A stretch of 20,720 bases of DNA, taken from NCBI GenBank assembly GCA_003663445.1, contig QMZZ01000002.1, positions 1 to 20,720 of the forward strand. The letters are read 5' to 3'. The DNA comes from Candidatus Aenigmatarchaeota archaeon. Its GTDB lineage: Archaea; Aenigmatarchaeota; Aenigmatarchaeia; QMZP01. The number at the start of each line of letters is the position of its first letter. The first letter of the stretch is position 1. Positions 13,772 through 20,630 of this stretch are shown in pieces. Below the pieces are notes generated by a model, which was not told where the DNA came from, did no database searches, and worked only from the letters and a program-made list of their open reading frames with translations. The translations under genes and the position numbers were made by a program.

Positions 13772-14016
13772 TGGAAAAAATAAATGTGTGTGGTCTTCCT
13801 TTTGATTTAACCTGCAAAAACTGCAAATTGTTTCAAAATAAAGAATGTTCTGGTTGCAGGTCCAATACGTATTGTCAACTTCCAAAATGCGCTAAAGAAA
13901 AAGGTGTGAATAATTGTTTTGAATGTACAGAATTTCCATGTAAATTGCTCTATGAAAAAGGACCGATAGTAAAAGAATTATTGGATTTCTTTAAAGAAAA
14001 TCTCAAAAAATCATAA
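13771..14016 (+). CDS. Cysteine-rich DUF3795-like small protein
   Basis: An 81-residue protein with ten cysteines in the DUF3795 pattern: an early CGL (Cys7), C..C (15/18), C..C (26/29), then CQLPKCAKEKGVNNCFECTE and FPC. Such proteins probably bind zinc or an iron-sulfur cluster; no function is established to my knowledge. The start overlaps the eL14 stop by one base, so it is translated from the ribosomal-protein message. Its base composition is lower in G/C (19 of 60 in 13861-13920) than eL14 or the kinase that follows, hinting at recent arrival or weak codon selection. Confidence 0.8.
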   Translation: MEKINVCGLPFDLTCKNCKLFQNKECSGCRSNTYCQLPKCAKEKGVNNCFECTEFPCKLLYEKGPIVKELLDFFKENLKKS

Positions 14017-14161
14017 TCTTATTTCCCTTTCCAGCCATTCTATATATACTGTGTTTCCCTGGTTTATGCAAATTGGCATCAAAGTTGTAGTGCTTTCGGC
14101 TCTAGGATAACCGTTTTCTTTTTATTAAGCCTTCATAATTAAACTTTGAATAAAATTTAAA

Positions 14162-14722
14162 ATGAGCCGAAAAATCCTGGTGAAAATTTCAGGCTCGCTG
14201 ATAAAGGATAGATACGTTCTGGATGAGATAAAAGAGCTGTCCAGGCTTTACGATATCACGATAGTCCACGGTGCCGGAGATCAGATAAATTCTGTGTTTT
14301 CCGAGCTGGGCCTGAGCCCGAAATTCATCAAAGGAAGAAGGTACACACCCTGCGAAGCGATGGAAAGGATCGGGAAATTGGCTGAGGAGATAAACGAAGA
14401 AGTTAGAAGGGAGCTGAGTATTTACAAAAATCTGAAAGGTATTCCTGTACCGATAAAGGCAGAAAGGATTTTCAGGTGTTCAGGCAAGCCAGTCAGGCCT
14501 CTTTATCCTGAAAAGGAATATCTGAACTCAGTCGTCGGCTTTCTGGGTCAGGGAGAAAACGGAATCCTGAACGTGAATGCAGATGATGTTGCAGGATGTC
14601 TGCAAGAAAATTTCGGGTATGACGAATTCCTGATTTTTACAAATAGGGAAAATACCTACGGGAAAGATGTCAAAAGAGAGATTCTGGAAAAATTCAAAAA
14701 TGTGAAAATTTTGAGCTTCTGA
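14162..14722 (+). CDS. Short amino-acid-kinase-fold protein
   Basis: A 186-residue protein of the amino acid kinase superfamily (acetylglutamate kinase, aspartokinase, UMP kinase and relatives). Seen: the N-terminal phosphate loop VKISGSLI (7-14), the second glycine loop VHGAGDQIN (35-43), and NVNADDVAGCLQ (137-148), which resembles the NADxxA segment of acetylglutamate kinase. Most members are 230-300 residues, so this is a compact form; the final nucleotide-binding part seems shortened. The substrate cannot be named. It is a single gene with an A/T-rich region ahead of the ATG and no ribosome site. Confidence 0.78.
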   Translation: MSRKILVKISGSLIKDRYVLDEIKELSRLYDITIVHGAGDQINSVFSELGLSPKFIKGRRYTPCEAMERIGKLAEEINEEVRRELSIYKNLKGIPVPIKAERIFRCSGKPVRPLYPEKEYLNSVVGFLGQGENGILNVNADDVAGCLQENFGYDEFLIFTNRENTYGKDVKREILEKFKNVKILSF

Positions 14723-14725
14723 AAA

Positions 14726-14736
14726 GTTTATAAAGG
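14726..14736 (+). promoter_or_regulatory. TATA-like box downstream of the kinase gene
   Basis: GTTTATAAAGG is a strong archaeal TATA match placed 4 bases after the kinase stop codon. A start of transcription about 26 bases on would fall near 14757, 70 bases ahead of the 66-residue gene and just before an 11-codon frame beginning at 14760. Confidence 0.5.
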
Positions 14737-14767
14737 CCTTGAAAGAAATAACTATTATCATGCCTCT

Positions 14768-14787
14768 AAAAGCCCTTTTCGGCTTTT
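14768..14787 (+). other. Small hairpin in the leader of the 66-residue gene
   Basis: AAAAGCC (14768-14774) and GGCTTTT (14781-14787) pair around the loop CTTTTC and run into one more T. It lies inside an 11-codon frame (14760-14795, MPLKALFGFFW). It might be an attenuator-like fold, or simple chance in an A/T-rich leader. Confidence 0.35.
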
Positions 14788-14826
14788 TCTGGTGATTTTC
14801 TTAGCATAGGTTCTCGGGTTTTCGAG

Positions 14827-15027
14827 ATGAAAACGAAAAACCCTCCTGGTTATAATCCTGTGATCACTCCAGACGAATTGCCATACTATCTGAAGACCCC
14901 TGCCGGAAAAGAGTACTTGGAGCAGATAAGCAGGATGACAGGACTCGGGATCCGGGAAGCAGAAAAGCTCGTCTATACGCTTTTCGGAAAGAACTCAAAG
15001 CCTTCTCGAGACCAAAACCGTTTCTAA
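14827..15027 (+). CDS. Hypothetical 66-residue protein
   Basis: I do not recognise this protein. It is soluble and mixed in charge, with a Pro-rich start (NPPGYNPVITPDELP), the segment YYLKTPAGKEYLEQISRMTG, and a helix GIREAEKLVYTLFG that together look like a genuine small helical domain. The last 11 codons overlap the end of aEF1-beta on the other strand, so the extreme C-terminus (KNSKPSRDQNRF) may be non-conserved. No ribosome site precedes the ATG, and the frame is open upstream to 14770 without another ATG. A TATA-like box is present at 14726. Confidence 0.55.
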   Translation: MKTKNPPGYNPVITPDELPYYLKTPAGKEYLEQISRMTGLGIREAEKLVYTLFGKNSKPSRDQNRF

Positions 15028-15246
15028 GTCCTTAACGCCCTCTATTCGCTTTATCTCCTCTTCCAACCTGTCTATCTCTCCTTCAGCGTCAGGTACTATT
15101 TTGGTGAACTTTATCGCTTTCAAACCGAAAGCTATCGGCTCTTCCTCAAGCCTCTCGGGCTCGAGCTTTTCCAGACCAGCCTTAACCTTATCAAAATCTT
15201 CAGGCGATTCAGGCATTATCCGGAATACAACTATTACCTCACCCAT
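14995..15246 (-). CDS. Translation elongation factor aEF1-beta
   Basis: An 83-residue nucleotide exchange factor that recharges aEF1-alpha with GTP. It has the archaeal start (MGEVIVVFRIMPESPEDF), the middle EEPIAFGLKAIKFTKIVPDAEG, and the end EEIKRIEGVKDLETVLVSRRL, and normal length for the family. It starts one base after the stop of the zinc-ribbon gene, the standard archaeal pairing. Confidence 0.95.
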   Translation of the reverse strand: MGEVIVVFRIMPESPEDFDKVKAGLEKLEPERLEEEPIAFGLKAIKFTKIVPDAEGEIDRLEEEIKRIEGVKDLETVLVSRRL

Positions 15247-15405
15247 TCAAGGACCTCTAAAACCGCATGAAGGACAAACGTATTCGTTAACTATTTTCTT
15301 GCACTTCTCACACCTAAGTATTTTTACCTTTCCGCATTGGGGACACGGGAATTCTACCCAACCTCCTTCCGCCTCGACCTTCTTGCCGCACGAAATGCAT
15401 TCCAT
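15247..15405 (-). CDS. Zinc-ribbon protein paired with aEF1-beta (COG2888 type)
   Basis: A 52-residue protein read directly on the minus strand, starting MECISCGKKVEAEGG and ending CPSCGFRGP. It has four CxxC pairs (Cys3/6, 21/24, 32/35, 44/47), enough for two zinc sites. Its position immediately before aEF1-beta (stop at 15247, next ATG at 15246) matches the conserved archaeal pair of a predicted RNA-binding zinc ribbon and aEF1-beta, thought to act in translation. A TATA-like box ATTTAAATAGG lies about 25 bases upstream (15423-15433), fitting a leaderless transcript. Confidence 0.9.
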   Translation of the reverse strand: MECISCGKKVEAEGGWVEFPCPQCGKVKILRCEKCKKIVNEYVCPSCGFRGP

Positions 15406-15422
15406 ACTTTTTATTCTCCCCA

Positions 15423-15433
15423 ACCTATTTAAA
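15423..15433 (-). promoter_or_regulatory. TATA-like box of the zinc-ribbon/aEF1-beta pair
   Basis: ATTTAAATAGG on the minus strand is 18-28 bases ahead of the ATG at 15405, within the 28-base gap after the rhomboid gene. It implies a separate, probably leaderless transcript for the two translation genes. Confidence 0.45.
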
Positions 15434-16024
15434 TCATTCCCAGATGAATTCTATTCTCGGCCTCCTCCTCTGTTCAAGCTTCCACAGGACCATGAAAATC
15501 GCTCCAGTCAAAATGCCACCGAGATGACCCCAATTTGCTATCCCTGGCTCAAGCCCGAAAGCTCCGAAAAAGAATTCCAGGCAGGCGAAAACGGCAACAG
15601 CCAGGATCGCCGGAAGCGGGATACCCGGAAACATGAAAACAATCGATCTCGGAAAGAGGATGCCGTATGCCGTCAGTATCCCGAAAACGGCTCCCGAAGC
15701 CCCGATCATCAAGGTATCTGAAATGCCTGTGAGAGCAAGGTGAAGCAGGGCTGAACCTATTCCGGAAAGGAAAAAGAGCAAAAGATAGCTTCTGGATCCC
15801 AAAACCCTTTCGACCATCGGGCCAAAAATAAGCAGGACGAACATGTTTATGAAAATATGAAAGCCACCGCCATGAACGAACATATAAGTTATAATCTGCC
15901 ACCACGCCCCCTGGATAAAGCTGAGGGGGACCAAACCCAGCAGGAAAGTGAACCAGTCACCCAGGATAAGCTGGAGGATAAAGACGAGGAAGCAAATACC
16001 TATCAGCATCAGGGTCACTATCAT
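15434..16024 (-). CDS. Rhomboid-family intramembrane serine protease
   Basis: A 196-residue membrane protein with six helices. The catalytic pair is present: Ser110 in GASGAVFG and His167 in NWGHLGG. The HGGGFHIFINM segment (51-61) supplies the conserved His/Asn of TM2. This is the basic six-helix rhomboid core without extra domains. Rhomboids cut transmembrane segments of other proteins; the substrate is unknown, and nothing in the neighbourhood suggests one. It starts 27 bases from the divergent zinc-ribbon gene at 16052. Confidence 0.93.
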   Translation of the reverse strand: MIVTLMLIGICFLVFILQLILGDWFTFLLGLVPLSFIQGAWWQIITYMFVHGGGFHIFINMFVLLIFGPMVERVLGSRSYLLLFFLSGIGSALLHLALTGISDTLMIGASGAVFGILTAYGILFPRSIVFMFPGIPLPAILAVAVFACLEFFFGAFGLEPGIANWGHLGGILTGAIFMVLWKLEQRRRPRIEFIWE

Positions 16025-16051
16025 AAATTTCTATTCCTTTTTAAAATAAAA
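16025..16051. promoter_or_regulatory. 27-base bidirectional promoter between rhomboid and a zinc-ribbon gene
   Basis: On the minus strand TTTTATTTTAAAAAGG lies about 12-27 bases ahead of the rhomboid ATG; on the plus strand ATAAATTT (about 16023-16030) lies about 25 bases ahead of the ATG at 16052 and overlaps the rhomboid start codon. The layout and length equal those of the 10441-10467 gap. No ribosome sites are seen. Confidence 0.4.
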
Positions 16052-16267
16052 ATGGATGCATGGCTTGAAGTAGCAATTCTGAAATGTCCGAACTGCGGAA
16101 ACCTTCTTGCAGAGCCGGTATGGTTTCTCGAGCTCGAGCAGGACATAACCTGTTCGGTCTGCCGAAAGACCTGGCAGGCTTCAAGAAACCTGCTTGATAA
16201 AGTGATGCTCAGGTTCGAGATTGAGGGAAAGAAGGTGAAATCCGTTAGCTTTTCAAGAACTGCTTGA
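16052..16267 (+). CDS. Small zinc-ribbon protein
   Basis: A 71-residue protein with CPNC (Cys12/15) and CSVC (Cys34/37), forming one zinc ribbon, followed by a charged C-terminal half. I do not recognise a specific family or function. The start at 16052 is chosen because it follows the 27-base divergent gap and the zinc domain begins at once; a longer in-frame reading from 15857 would lie entirely within the rhomboid gene on the other strand. The last 23 bases overlap the end of the Ig-like protein gene on the opposite strand. Confidence 0.7.
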   Translation: MDAWLEVAILKCPNCGNLLAEPVWFLELEQDITCSVCRKTWQASRNLLDKVMLRFEIEGKKVKSVSFSRTA

Positions 16268-17363
16268 GACGCTTCCTCTTGAACCAGATGACCAGGATTA
16301 CCAGCAAGATAACTGGGATCCAGATCCACTCATTACCTCCTTTTGGCTGAAGATCGAGCTTGAAGGATTTGCTGTCCTCTTTTCTTTCAAGCATCGGGCC
16401 CGTGAAGCTGAACCGCAATTCCGCATCCCCGTGCAGAACTAATGGGAAGGAAAACGTCGTCTTTTTGTTCGGTTTCAGCTCTGAAATGTAATCGTTTCCG
16501 ACAAGCTTTCCGTCAACCCAGAGCTCTGCTTCCAGTGCTGATGCAGAAGCAGAACCCTTGTTTGCGATTTCTATTTCCAGCCTCTCCCTGTTCCAGTCAG
16601 GCTCGATCGAAATTATCTCTAGATCCGCCTCTCCTGAAACCGGGATTCCTAAGGAGATATTTTTGCTTCTTTCGACTCCCTCTTCATCCTTGAAAACGAG
16701 CTGAAGGATGGCTGTATAGGTCTTTCTTTCAGCTTCCTCATCCACAGAGAGATCCAACACAGCTTGCTTGCTCTTTCCTGCAGGGATCTCTCCGAGCCAA
16801 ACAGCCCCAGAGGTCAGGAGAGGGATGAGCTCTGGAAGAGGGGAAAAGAAGAGTTGAACATCCCTTGCATCACCTGTCCCGATATTACTAAGGTTGAGCT
16901 TTAGGGTCGCAACACCTCCTGGAGAAGCCCCTGTGATGTTGGCATCATGAAGAACAAGTTCGGGTTCTCCCACTACCCTGATCTGCAGATACTCGACCCT
17001 ATAGATCTCTCCGGTTCCGCGATAGATCCTGAATTCCAGATCATAATCCCCTGAAAGGGTATCGGGCTCTACGTAAAGCTTAAAGGATTCCTGAACAGAG
17101 TCCCCGACCTTTATAGTTTCAAAGTTCTTTATCCTGTCCTCTCCCGGAAGAAGCGTGAAAGGAGGTTTTGGCACTATCTCCAGGTTTATGTCCTCTGCCG
17201 CACCCCATCCGATATTCTGGAGAGTTACGGTAACCTCAACTTTTTCCCCTGGTTCAACAGGCCAGGGCATCTGCTTACTGAGCTGGAGCTGAAGATCATA
17301 AGAATAAGTCTGTGCGAAAACAGCTGGTACCGTCAGCAGCAAGAGGAGGATCAATCTTTTCAT
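16245..17363 (-). CDS. Secreted, membrane-anchored protein with three CARDB/NEW3-like repeats
   Basis: A 372-residue envelope protein. It has a signal peptide (LILLLLLTVPAVFAQ, cleavage near residue 17), then three Ig-like repeats: about 35-115 (VTVTLQNIGWGAAEDINLEI), 145-225 (LKLNLSNIGTGDARDVQLFF) and 255-325 (LEIEIANKGSASASALEAEL), each with the N.G.. turn of CARDB/NEW3 domains. A C-terminal membrane helix (about 345-362) ends in basic residues. It is the last gene of the ABC exporter operon (4-base overlap with the ATPase). Such proteins often accompany MacB-type permeases in archaea and could serve as the extracellular part of the exporter; this is inferred. Confidence 0.87.
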   Translation of the reverse strand: MKRLILLLLLTVPAVFAQTYSYDLQLQLSKQMPWPVEPGEKVEVTVTLQNIGWGAAEDINLEIVPKPPFTLLPGEDRIKNFETIKVGDSVQESFKLYVEPDTLSGDYDLEFRIYRGTGEIYRVEYLQIRVVGEPELVLHDANITGASPGGVATLKLNLSNIGTGDARDVQLFFSPLPELIPLLTSGAVWLGEIPAGKSKQAVLDLSVDEEAERKTYTAILQLVFKDEEGVERSKNISLGIPVSGEADLEIISIEPDWNRERLEIEIANKGSASASALEAELWVDGKLVGNDYISELKPNKKTTFSFPLVLHGDAELRFSFTGPMLERKEDSKSFKLDLQPKGGNEWIWIPVILLVILVIWFKRKRLKQFLKS

Positions 17364-18091
17364 TTTATCAACCTATCCAGCCTTATAATCCTTCTGTCCT
17401 TTTTTATTATTTCTTTAATTATTTTCCCATCTTTTAAATAAATCACACGGTTAGAATACCGGGTTATCTCAGGATCGTGCGTCACGACCACAAAAGTATA
17501 TCCCTTTTCCAGGTTCAACCACTTCATGAGCTCAAGAACCTGTTTCCCTGATTTCGAATCAAGATTTCCAGTCGGCTCGTCAGCAAGGATAATCTCCGGC
17601 TCGTTGGCTAAAGCCCTTGCTATCGCCACCCTTTGCTGCTCCCCACCTGAAAGCAGACCTGCAGGATGATTCAGCCTCTTGCCAAGACCTACAAACTCCA
17701 AAAGTTCCCTTGCCCTCTTTTCAGCCGATTTCTTGCTTTTTCCTGCTACCCTTAAAGCCAGAGAAACGTTTTCCAAAGCAGTAAAAGTCGGGATGAGGTT
17801 GTACTGCTGGAAGACAAAGCCGAGCTTTTCTCTTCTCACCCTTGCCAGTCCATCTTCTGAAAGCCTTTCAGTCTCCTTCCCATCGATTATCACCTTTCCC
17901 TTACTTGGCCTCAATAAGCAACCGAGGATATCGAGAAAGGTAGTCTTTCCAGACCCTGATGGACCAACTATCGCTATAAAATCCCCTTTATGGACTTTAA
18001 GGTCTATCCCCTTGACAGCCCTTACCTCATTAGGCTGACCCGGATTATAAATCTTTTCCACTCCTTTAACCTCCAGGATCACCTTACTCAT
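17360..18091 (-). CDS. ABC transporter ATP-binding protein, MacB/LolD type
   Basis: A 243-residue ATPase with all motifs: Walker A GPSGSGKTT (43-51), Q-loop FQQYN (94-98), signature LSGGEQQ (147-153), Walker B IILADEPTGNLD (Asp171, Glu172) and H-loop VVTHD (His205). The NLDSKSG run after Walker B is characteristic of the LolD/MacB group, which uses mechanical force rather than a classic channel. It overlaps the permease by 8 bases and the Ig-like protein by 4, so the three are one translational unit. Confidence 0.96.
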   Translation of the reverse strand: MSKVILEVKGVEKIYNPGQPNEVRAVKGIDLKVHKGDFIAIVGPSGSGKTTFLDILGCLLRPSKGKVIIDGKETERLSEDGLARVRREKLGFVFQQYNLIPTFTALENVSLALRVAGKSKKSAEKRARELLEFVGLGKRLNHPAGLLSGGEQQRVAIARALANEPEIILADEPTGNLDSKSGKQVLELMKWLNLEKGYTFVVVTHDPEITRYSNRVIYLKDGKIIKEIIKKDRRIIRLDRLIK

Positions 18092-19211
18092 ACCTTAAAG
18101 CCACCACCGGATCGAGTTTTGCAGCTTTCCATGCAGGATAAAACCCGCCGACCAGACCTAAAAGAAAGGCAAAGATCAGGGAGCCTATTGCAAGAGCAGG
18201 TGTTATTACAGGAGCAACCGCGAAAGCCGAAAAAAGGATGAGAATCCCGACAGCCACAGACCCGAAGAACAGACCAAGAATCCCGCCTATCAAAGCCAGC
18301 AAGCTTGCTTCAAGCAAGAACTGCCTTAAAATCATCCGATTGGTTGCACCGATTGCCTTCAGAACACCTATCTCCTTTCTTCTCTCCATAACGGTCATTA
18401 TCATCGTGTTCATCACACCCAGACCGCCGACAACAGCAGCTATCCCGCCTATCCCGAAAGTGAAGAATCTTATATTCGTCAATAGCCTTGAAACCTGCCT
18501 CGCGATCTCCTTTTCTGTCATCGCCTCGAAATTTTCGAAGAGGTCCTTAATATCTTCAGCCAACGCTTCCGCCCCTCCCACATCTTCAGGAATCACAAAG
18601 ACCACTGGATAGCTCTCGGCCTTCATAGCATCCTTAAGCTCTTCGATCGGAGCTATTATCCCCCTGTCTATATCGTTATCCCCTGTTTTCTCGATAATTC
18701 CGACAACGGTGAAATACTCACCGGCTATCTCTATCTCGTCACCGACTTCTAAATTTTCCTCATCTGCAACATCCTTTCCGATAATTACAGAATCCGTATC
18801 TCCTTCCTCAAGCTCCCTCCCTTCCTCCATCCCGACCTCCTTACCTTTGAAGTAATCTATTTTTTCCGGAGATATTCCGATCACGGTTGTTGCCTCGATA
18901 AGGTTCGATCCCCTCCTTCTTATCGAAAACAGCATTGGTATCACTTCCTTCACCCCAGGTATCTCCCTAATCTCTTCCACATTTTCGTCAGTAATCTCAG
19001 AACCTGAGAATCCGGTTATCACCGAAGAGCCCTTTTGGAAAACGATTATTTTTCCTGCAGCCGTTTCCATCGATTTCTGAACAGTCGCTTCAATCCCACC
19101 CGCTATCGCTCCCAGTGCAACTATAGCAGCGATCCCGATCAGGATTCCAAGGATCGTCAGGAAAGATCTGGTTTTGACCCTTGTTATGTTCTTCAAGGCG
19201 ACATCCAGCAT
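18084..19211 (-). CDS. ABC transporter permease, MacB/FtsX type
   Basis: A 375-residue permease. One N-terminal helix (RSFLTILGILIGIAAIVALG, about 15-34) is followed by an extracellular MacB-like domain of about 220 residues and three C-terminal helices. The conserved loop ERRKEIGVLKAIGATNR lies between the second and third helices, and the closing AAKLDPVVALRYE is typical. Such systems export peptides, lipids or small toxins, or signal across the membrane; substrate unknown. It is the first gene of the operon, with a TATA-like box about 25 bases upstream. Confidence 0.94.
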   Translation of the reverse strand: MLDVALKNITRVKTRSFLTILGILIGIAAIVALGAIAGGIEATVQKSMETAAGKIIVFQKGSSVITGFSGSEITDENVEEIREIPGVKEVIPMLFSIRRRGSNLIEATTVIGISPEKIDYFKGKEVGMEEGRELEEGDTDSVIIGKDVADEENLEVGDEIEIAGEYFTVVGIIEKTGDNDIDRGIIAPIEELKDAMKAESYPVVFVIPEDVGGAEALAEDIKDLFENFEAMTEKEIARQVSRLLTNIRFFTFGIGGIAAVVGGLGVMNTMIMTVMERRKEIGVLKAIGATNRMILRQFLLEASLLALIGGILGLFFGSVAVGILILFSAFAVAPVITPALAIGSLIFAFLLGLVGGFYPAWKAAKLDPVVALRYE

Positions 19212-19230
19212 AAATAGGAATTGTTTTTCA

Positions 19231-19240
19231 ATATAGTAAA
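19231..19240 (-). promoter_or_regulatory. TATA-like box of the ABC exporter operon
   Basis: TTTACTATAT on the minus strand is 20-29 bases ahead of the permease ATG, inside the 37-base gap after porA. It fits a leaderless start and separates the exporter from the porA transcript. Confidence 0.4.
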
Positions 19241-19248
19241 ACCTTTAT

Positions 19249-20361
19249 TCAGACCCACTCAATCCCCTCCTTTTCCTGCTTTATCCCCTCTGCTATCAGC
19301 TTTAGTTCCTCAAGCCCTATATCCTTTCCGCCCAAGCCCGATATCCATCCGGATACCGCTATATCCGATCCAGCCAGGCAAGATCTGACCTCATGCCATA
19401 CAGGCCCGCCTGAACCGAAAGAGCATGCCTTTTCAAGCACACCCACCGCCTTCAATCCCTCTACCTTTTTCCTGAGATCTTCCTTCGGAAACGGCCTGAA
19501 TGCCTTCAGCCTGATGAGACCTATCTTCAGCTCATCCAGAAATGCCTTTACCGTCCCAGAAACAGAGCCCAAGGTTATCAGCCCGTATTCGGCTTCTTCC
19601 AATCCGGCCGTCTCGAGCATGCCGTTTCCGTATATCCTTCCGAATTCCGAGTAAAAAGCCCGATTCACCTCCTTTATAATATGTTTTGCCTCTTCCATTG
19701 CCCTCTCCTGCTGAAGCTTGAACTGCTGATAGTATTCCGGAGTCGCCAAACACCCCAGAGTGAGCGGTCTGGCAGGATTGAGGCAGATATCGGGTTTGTA
19801 TTCAGGCAGGAAGCCCTTTAAGTCCTTTAAAAGCTCGACAGGCTCATAAGTATGCGAAAGTATGTATCCGTCCATGCAAACCATTACAGGAAGCCTGACT
19901 GATTCGGCTATCCTGTATGCCTGAAGATGTGTATCGAAGATCTCCTGTCCAGACTCGCAGTAAAGCTGGATCCATCCAGAGTCCCTAAAAGCCAGGGAAT
20001 CCGCCTGATCGTTCCAGATGCTGAGAGGAGCTGAAAGAGAACGATTGACAACAGTCATCACTATCGGAAGCTTCATTCCAGAAGCTATCCAGAGCAATTC
20101 TGACATGAGAGCCAGACCCTGAGAAGATGTAGCAGTATAGCTCCTCACCCCGGTTGCCTGAGCTCCTATGCACGCAGCCATTGCCGAATGTTCTGATTCC
20201 ACACGAATGAACTCCGAGGAAAGCTCTCCGTCAGCAACCCATTTTGCGAGCTGCTCAACGATTCCTGTCTGCGGGGTTATCGGATAGGCAGCTATCACTC
20301 CCGGCTTTATAAGCTTTACCGCTTCAGCAGCTGCCTGCGAGCCCGAGACGACCTTCCTCAT
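19249..20361 (-). CDS. porA: Pyruvate:ferredoxin oxidoreductase, alpha subunit
   Basis: A 370-residue subunit of the archaeal four-subunit enzyme that oxidises pyruvate with CoA to acetyl-CoA, CO2 and reduced ferredoxin. Marks: YPITPQT (26-32), RVESEHSAMAACIGA (53-67), YTATSSQGLALMSE, and PIVMTVVNRSLSAPLSIWNDQ. These fit PorA rather than the 2-oxoglutarate enzyme, though another 2-oxoacid cannot be excluded. Gamma, delta and beta subunits are not next to it: upstream are a DUF-like gene and cutA, downstream is an ABC operon. The start overlaps the upstream stop (ATGA). Its product would feed the acyl-CoA synthetase and, through ferredoxin, the hydrogenase of this window. Confidence 0.93.
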   Translation of the reverse strand: MRKVVSGSQAAAEAVKLIKPGVIAAYPITPQTGIVEQLAKWVADGELSSEFIRVESEHSAMAACIGAQATGVRSYTATSSQGLALMSELLWIASGMKLPIVMTVVNRSLSAPLSIWNDQADSLAFRDSGWIQLYCESGQEIFDTHLQAYRIAESVRLPVMVCMDGYILSHTYEPVELLKDLKGFLPEYKPDICLNPARPLTLGCLATPEYYQQFKLQQERAMEEAKHIIKEVNRAFYSEFGRIYGNGMLETAGLEEAEYGLITLGSVSGTVKAFLDELKIGLIRLKAFRPFPKEDLRKKVEGLKAVGVLEKACSFGSGGPVWHEVRSCLAGSDIAVSGWISGLGGKDIGLEELKLIAEGIKQEKEGIEWV

Positions 20362-20630
20362 CTCAACCTGATCCCTCCTTCCCCTATCGCAAATCTTCTT
20401 ACCGGCTTTCCGAGTTTTTCAGCCAGCTTGAGTTCCTCCTCAACAAGCCTGTCTGGTTGACCGAAAAGCCATACTTCGTCACAAGCCTCCATGACCTTCT
20501 CGAGCAGATCGTGCCTTCTGCAGTTATGCTCTAAAGCCGCGTTTGCCGGAATCATCCCCTGCTCAACCGACCAACAGCAAGCTTTTTGCTTCAAGCCCCT
20601 TTCGGCTATTGCTATCCAGATCACCCGCAT
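20358..20630 (-). CDS. Small DUF4406/DUF7768-like protein
   Basis: A 90-residue protein with a spaced pattern recalling the nucleoside deoxyribosyltransferase-like DUF4406/DUF7768 group: IPAN (27-30) where those have PxxP or PxNP, RRHDLLEKVMEACDEVWLFG (38-57), and EEELKLAEKLGKPVRRF (64-80). The N-terminal strand MRVIWIAIAE is short and lacks the usual glycine-rich loop, so it is a reduced form and any activity is uncertain. Start chosen at 20630, with GGTGA upstream and a 10-base overlap with cutA; a start at 20645 is also possible. Its stop overlaps the porA start, so it shares the porA message. Confidence 0.65.
   Translation of the reverse strand: MRVIWIAIAERGLKQKACCWSVEQGMIPANAALEHNCRRHDLLEKVMEACDEVWLFGQPDRLVEEELKLAEKLGKPVRRFAIGEGGIRLR

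Noticed and set aside
13262..13885. A 207-codon minus-strand frame rich in Phe and Leu across eL34/eL14
   Set aside because: Its composition is the mirror of the purine-rich eL14 tail, and it runs through three well-supported genes.
14017..14161. tRNA or box C/D RNA in the 145-base gap
   Set aside because: No cloverleaf arms, T-loop or paired C (RTGATGA) and D (CTGA) boxes could be found by eye.
15857..16051. Longer N-terminus for the small zinc-ribbon protein
   Set aside because: The extra 65 codons are entirely antisense to the rhomboid gene and unlike a protein domain; the ATG at 16052 fits the divergent gap.
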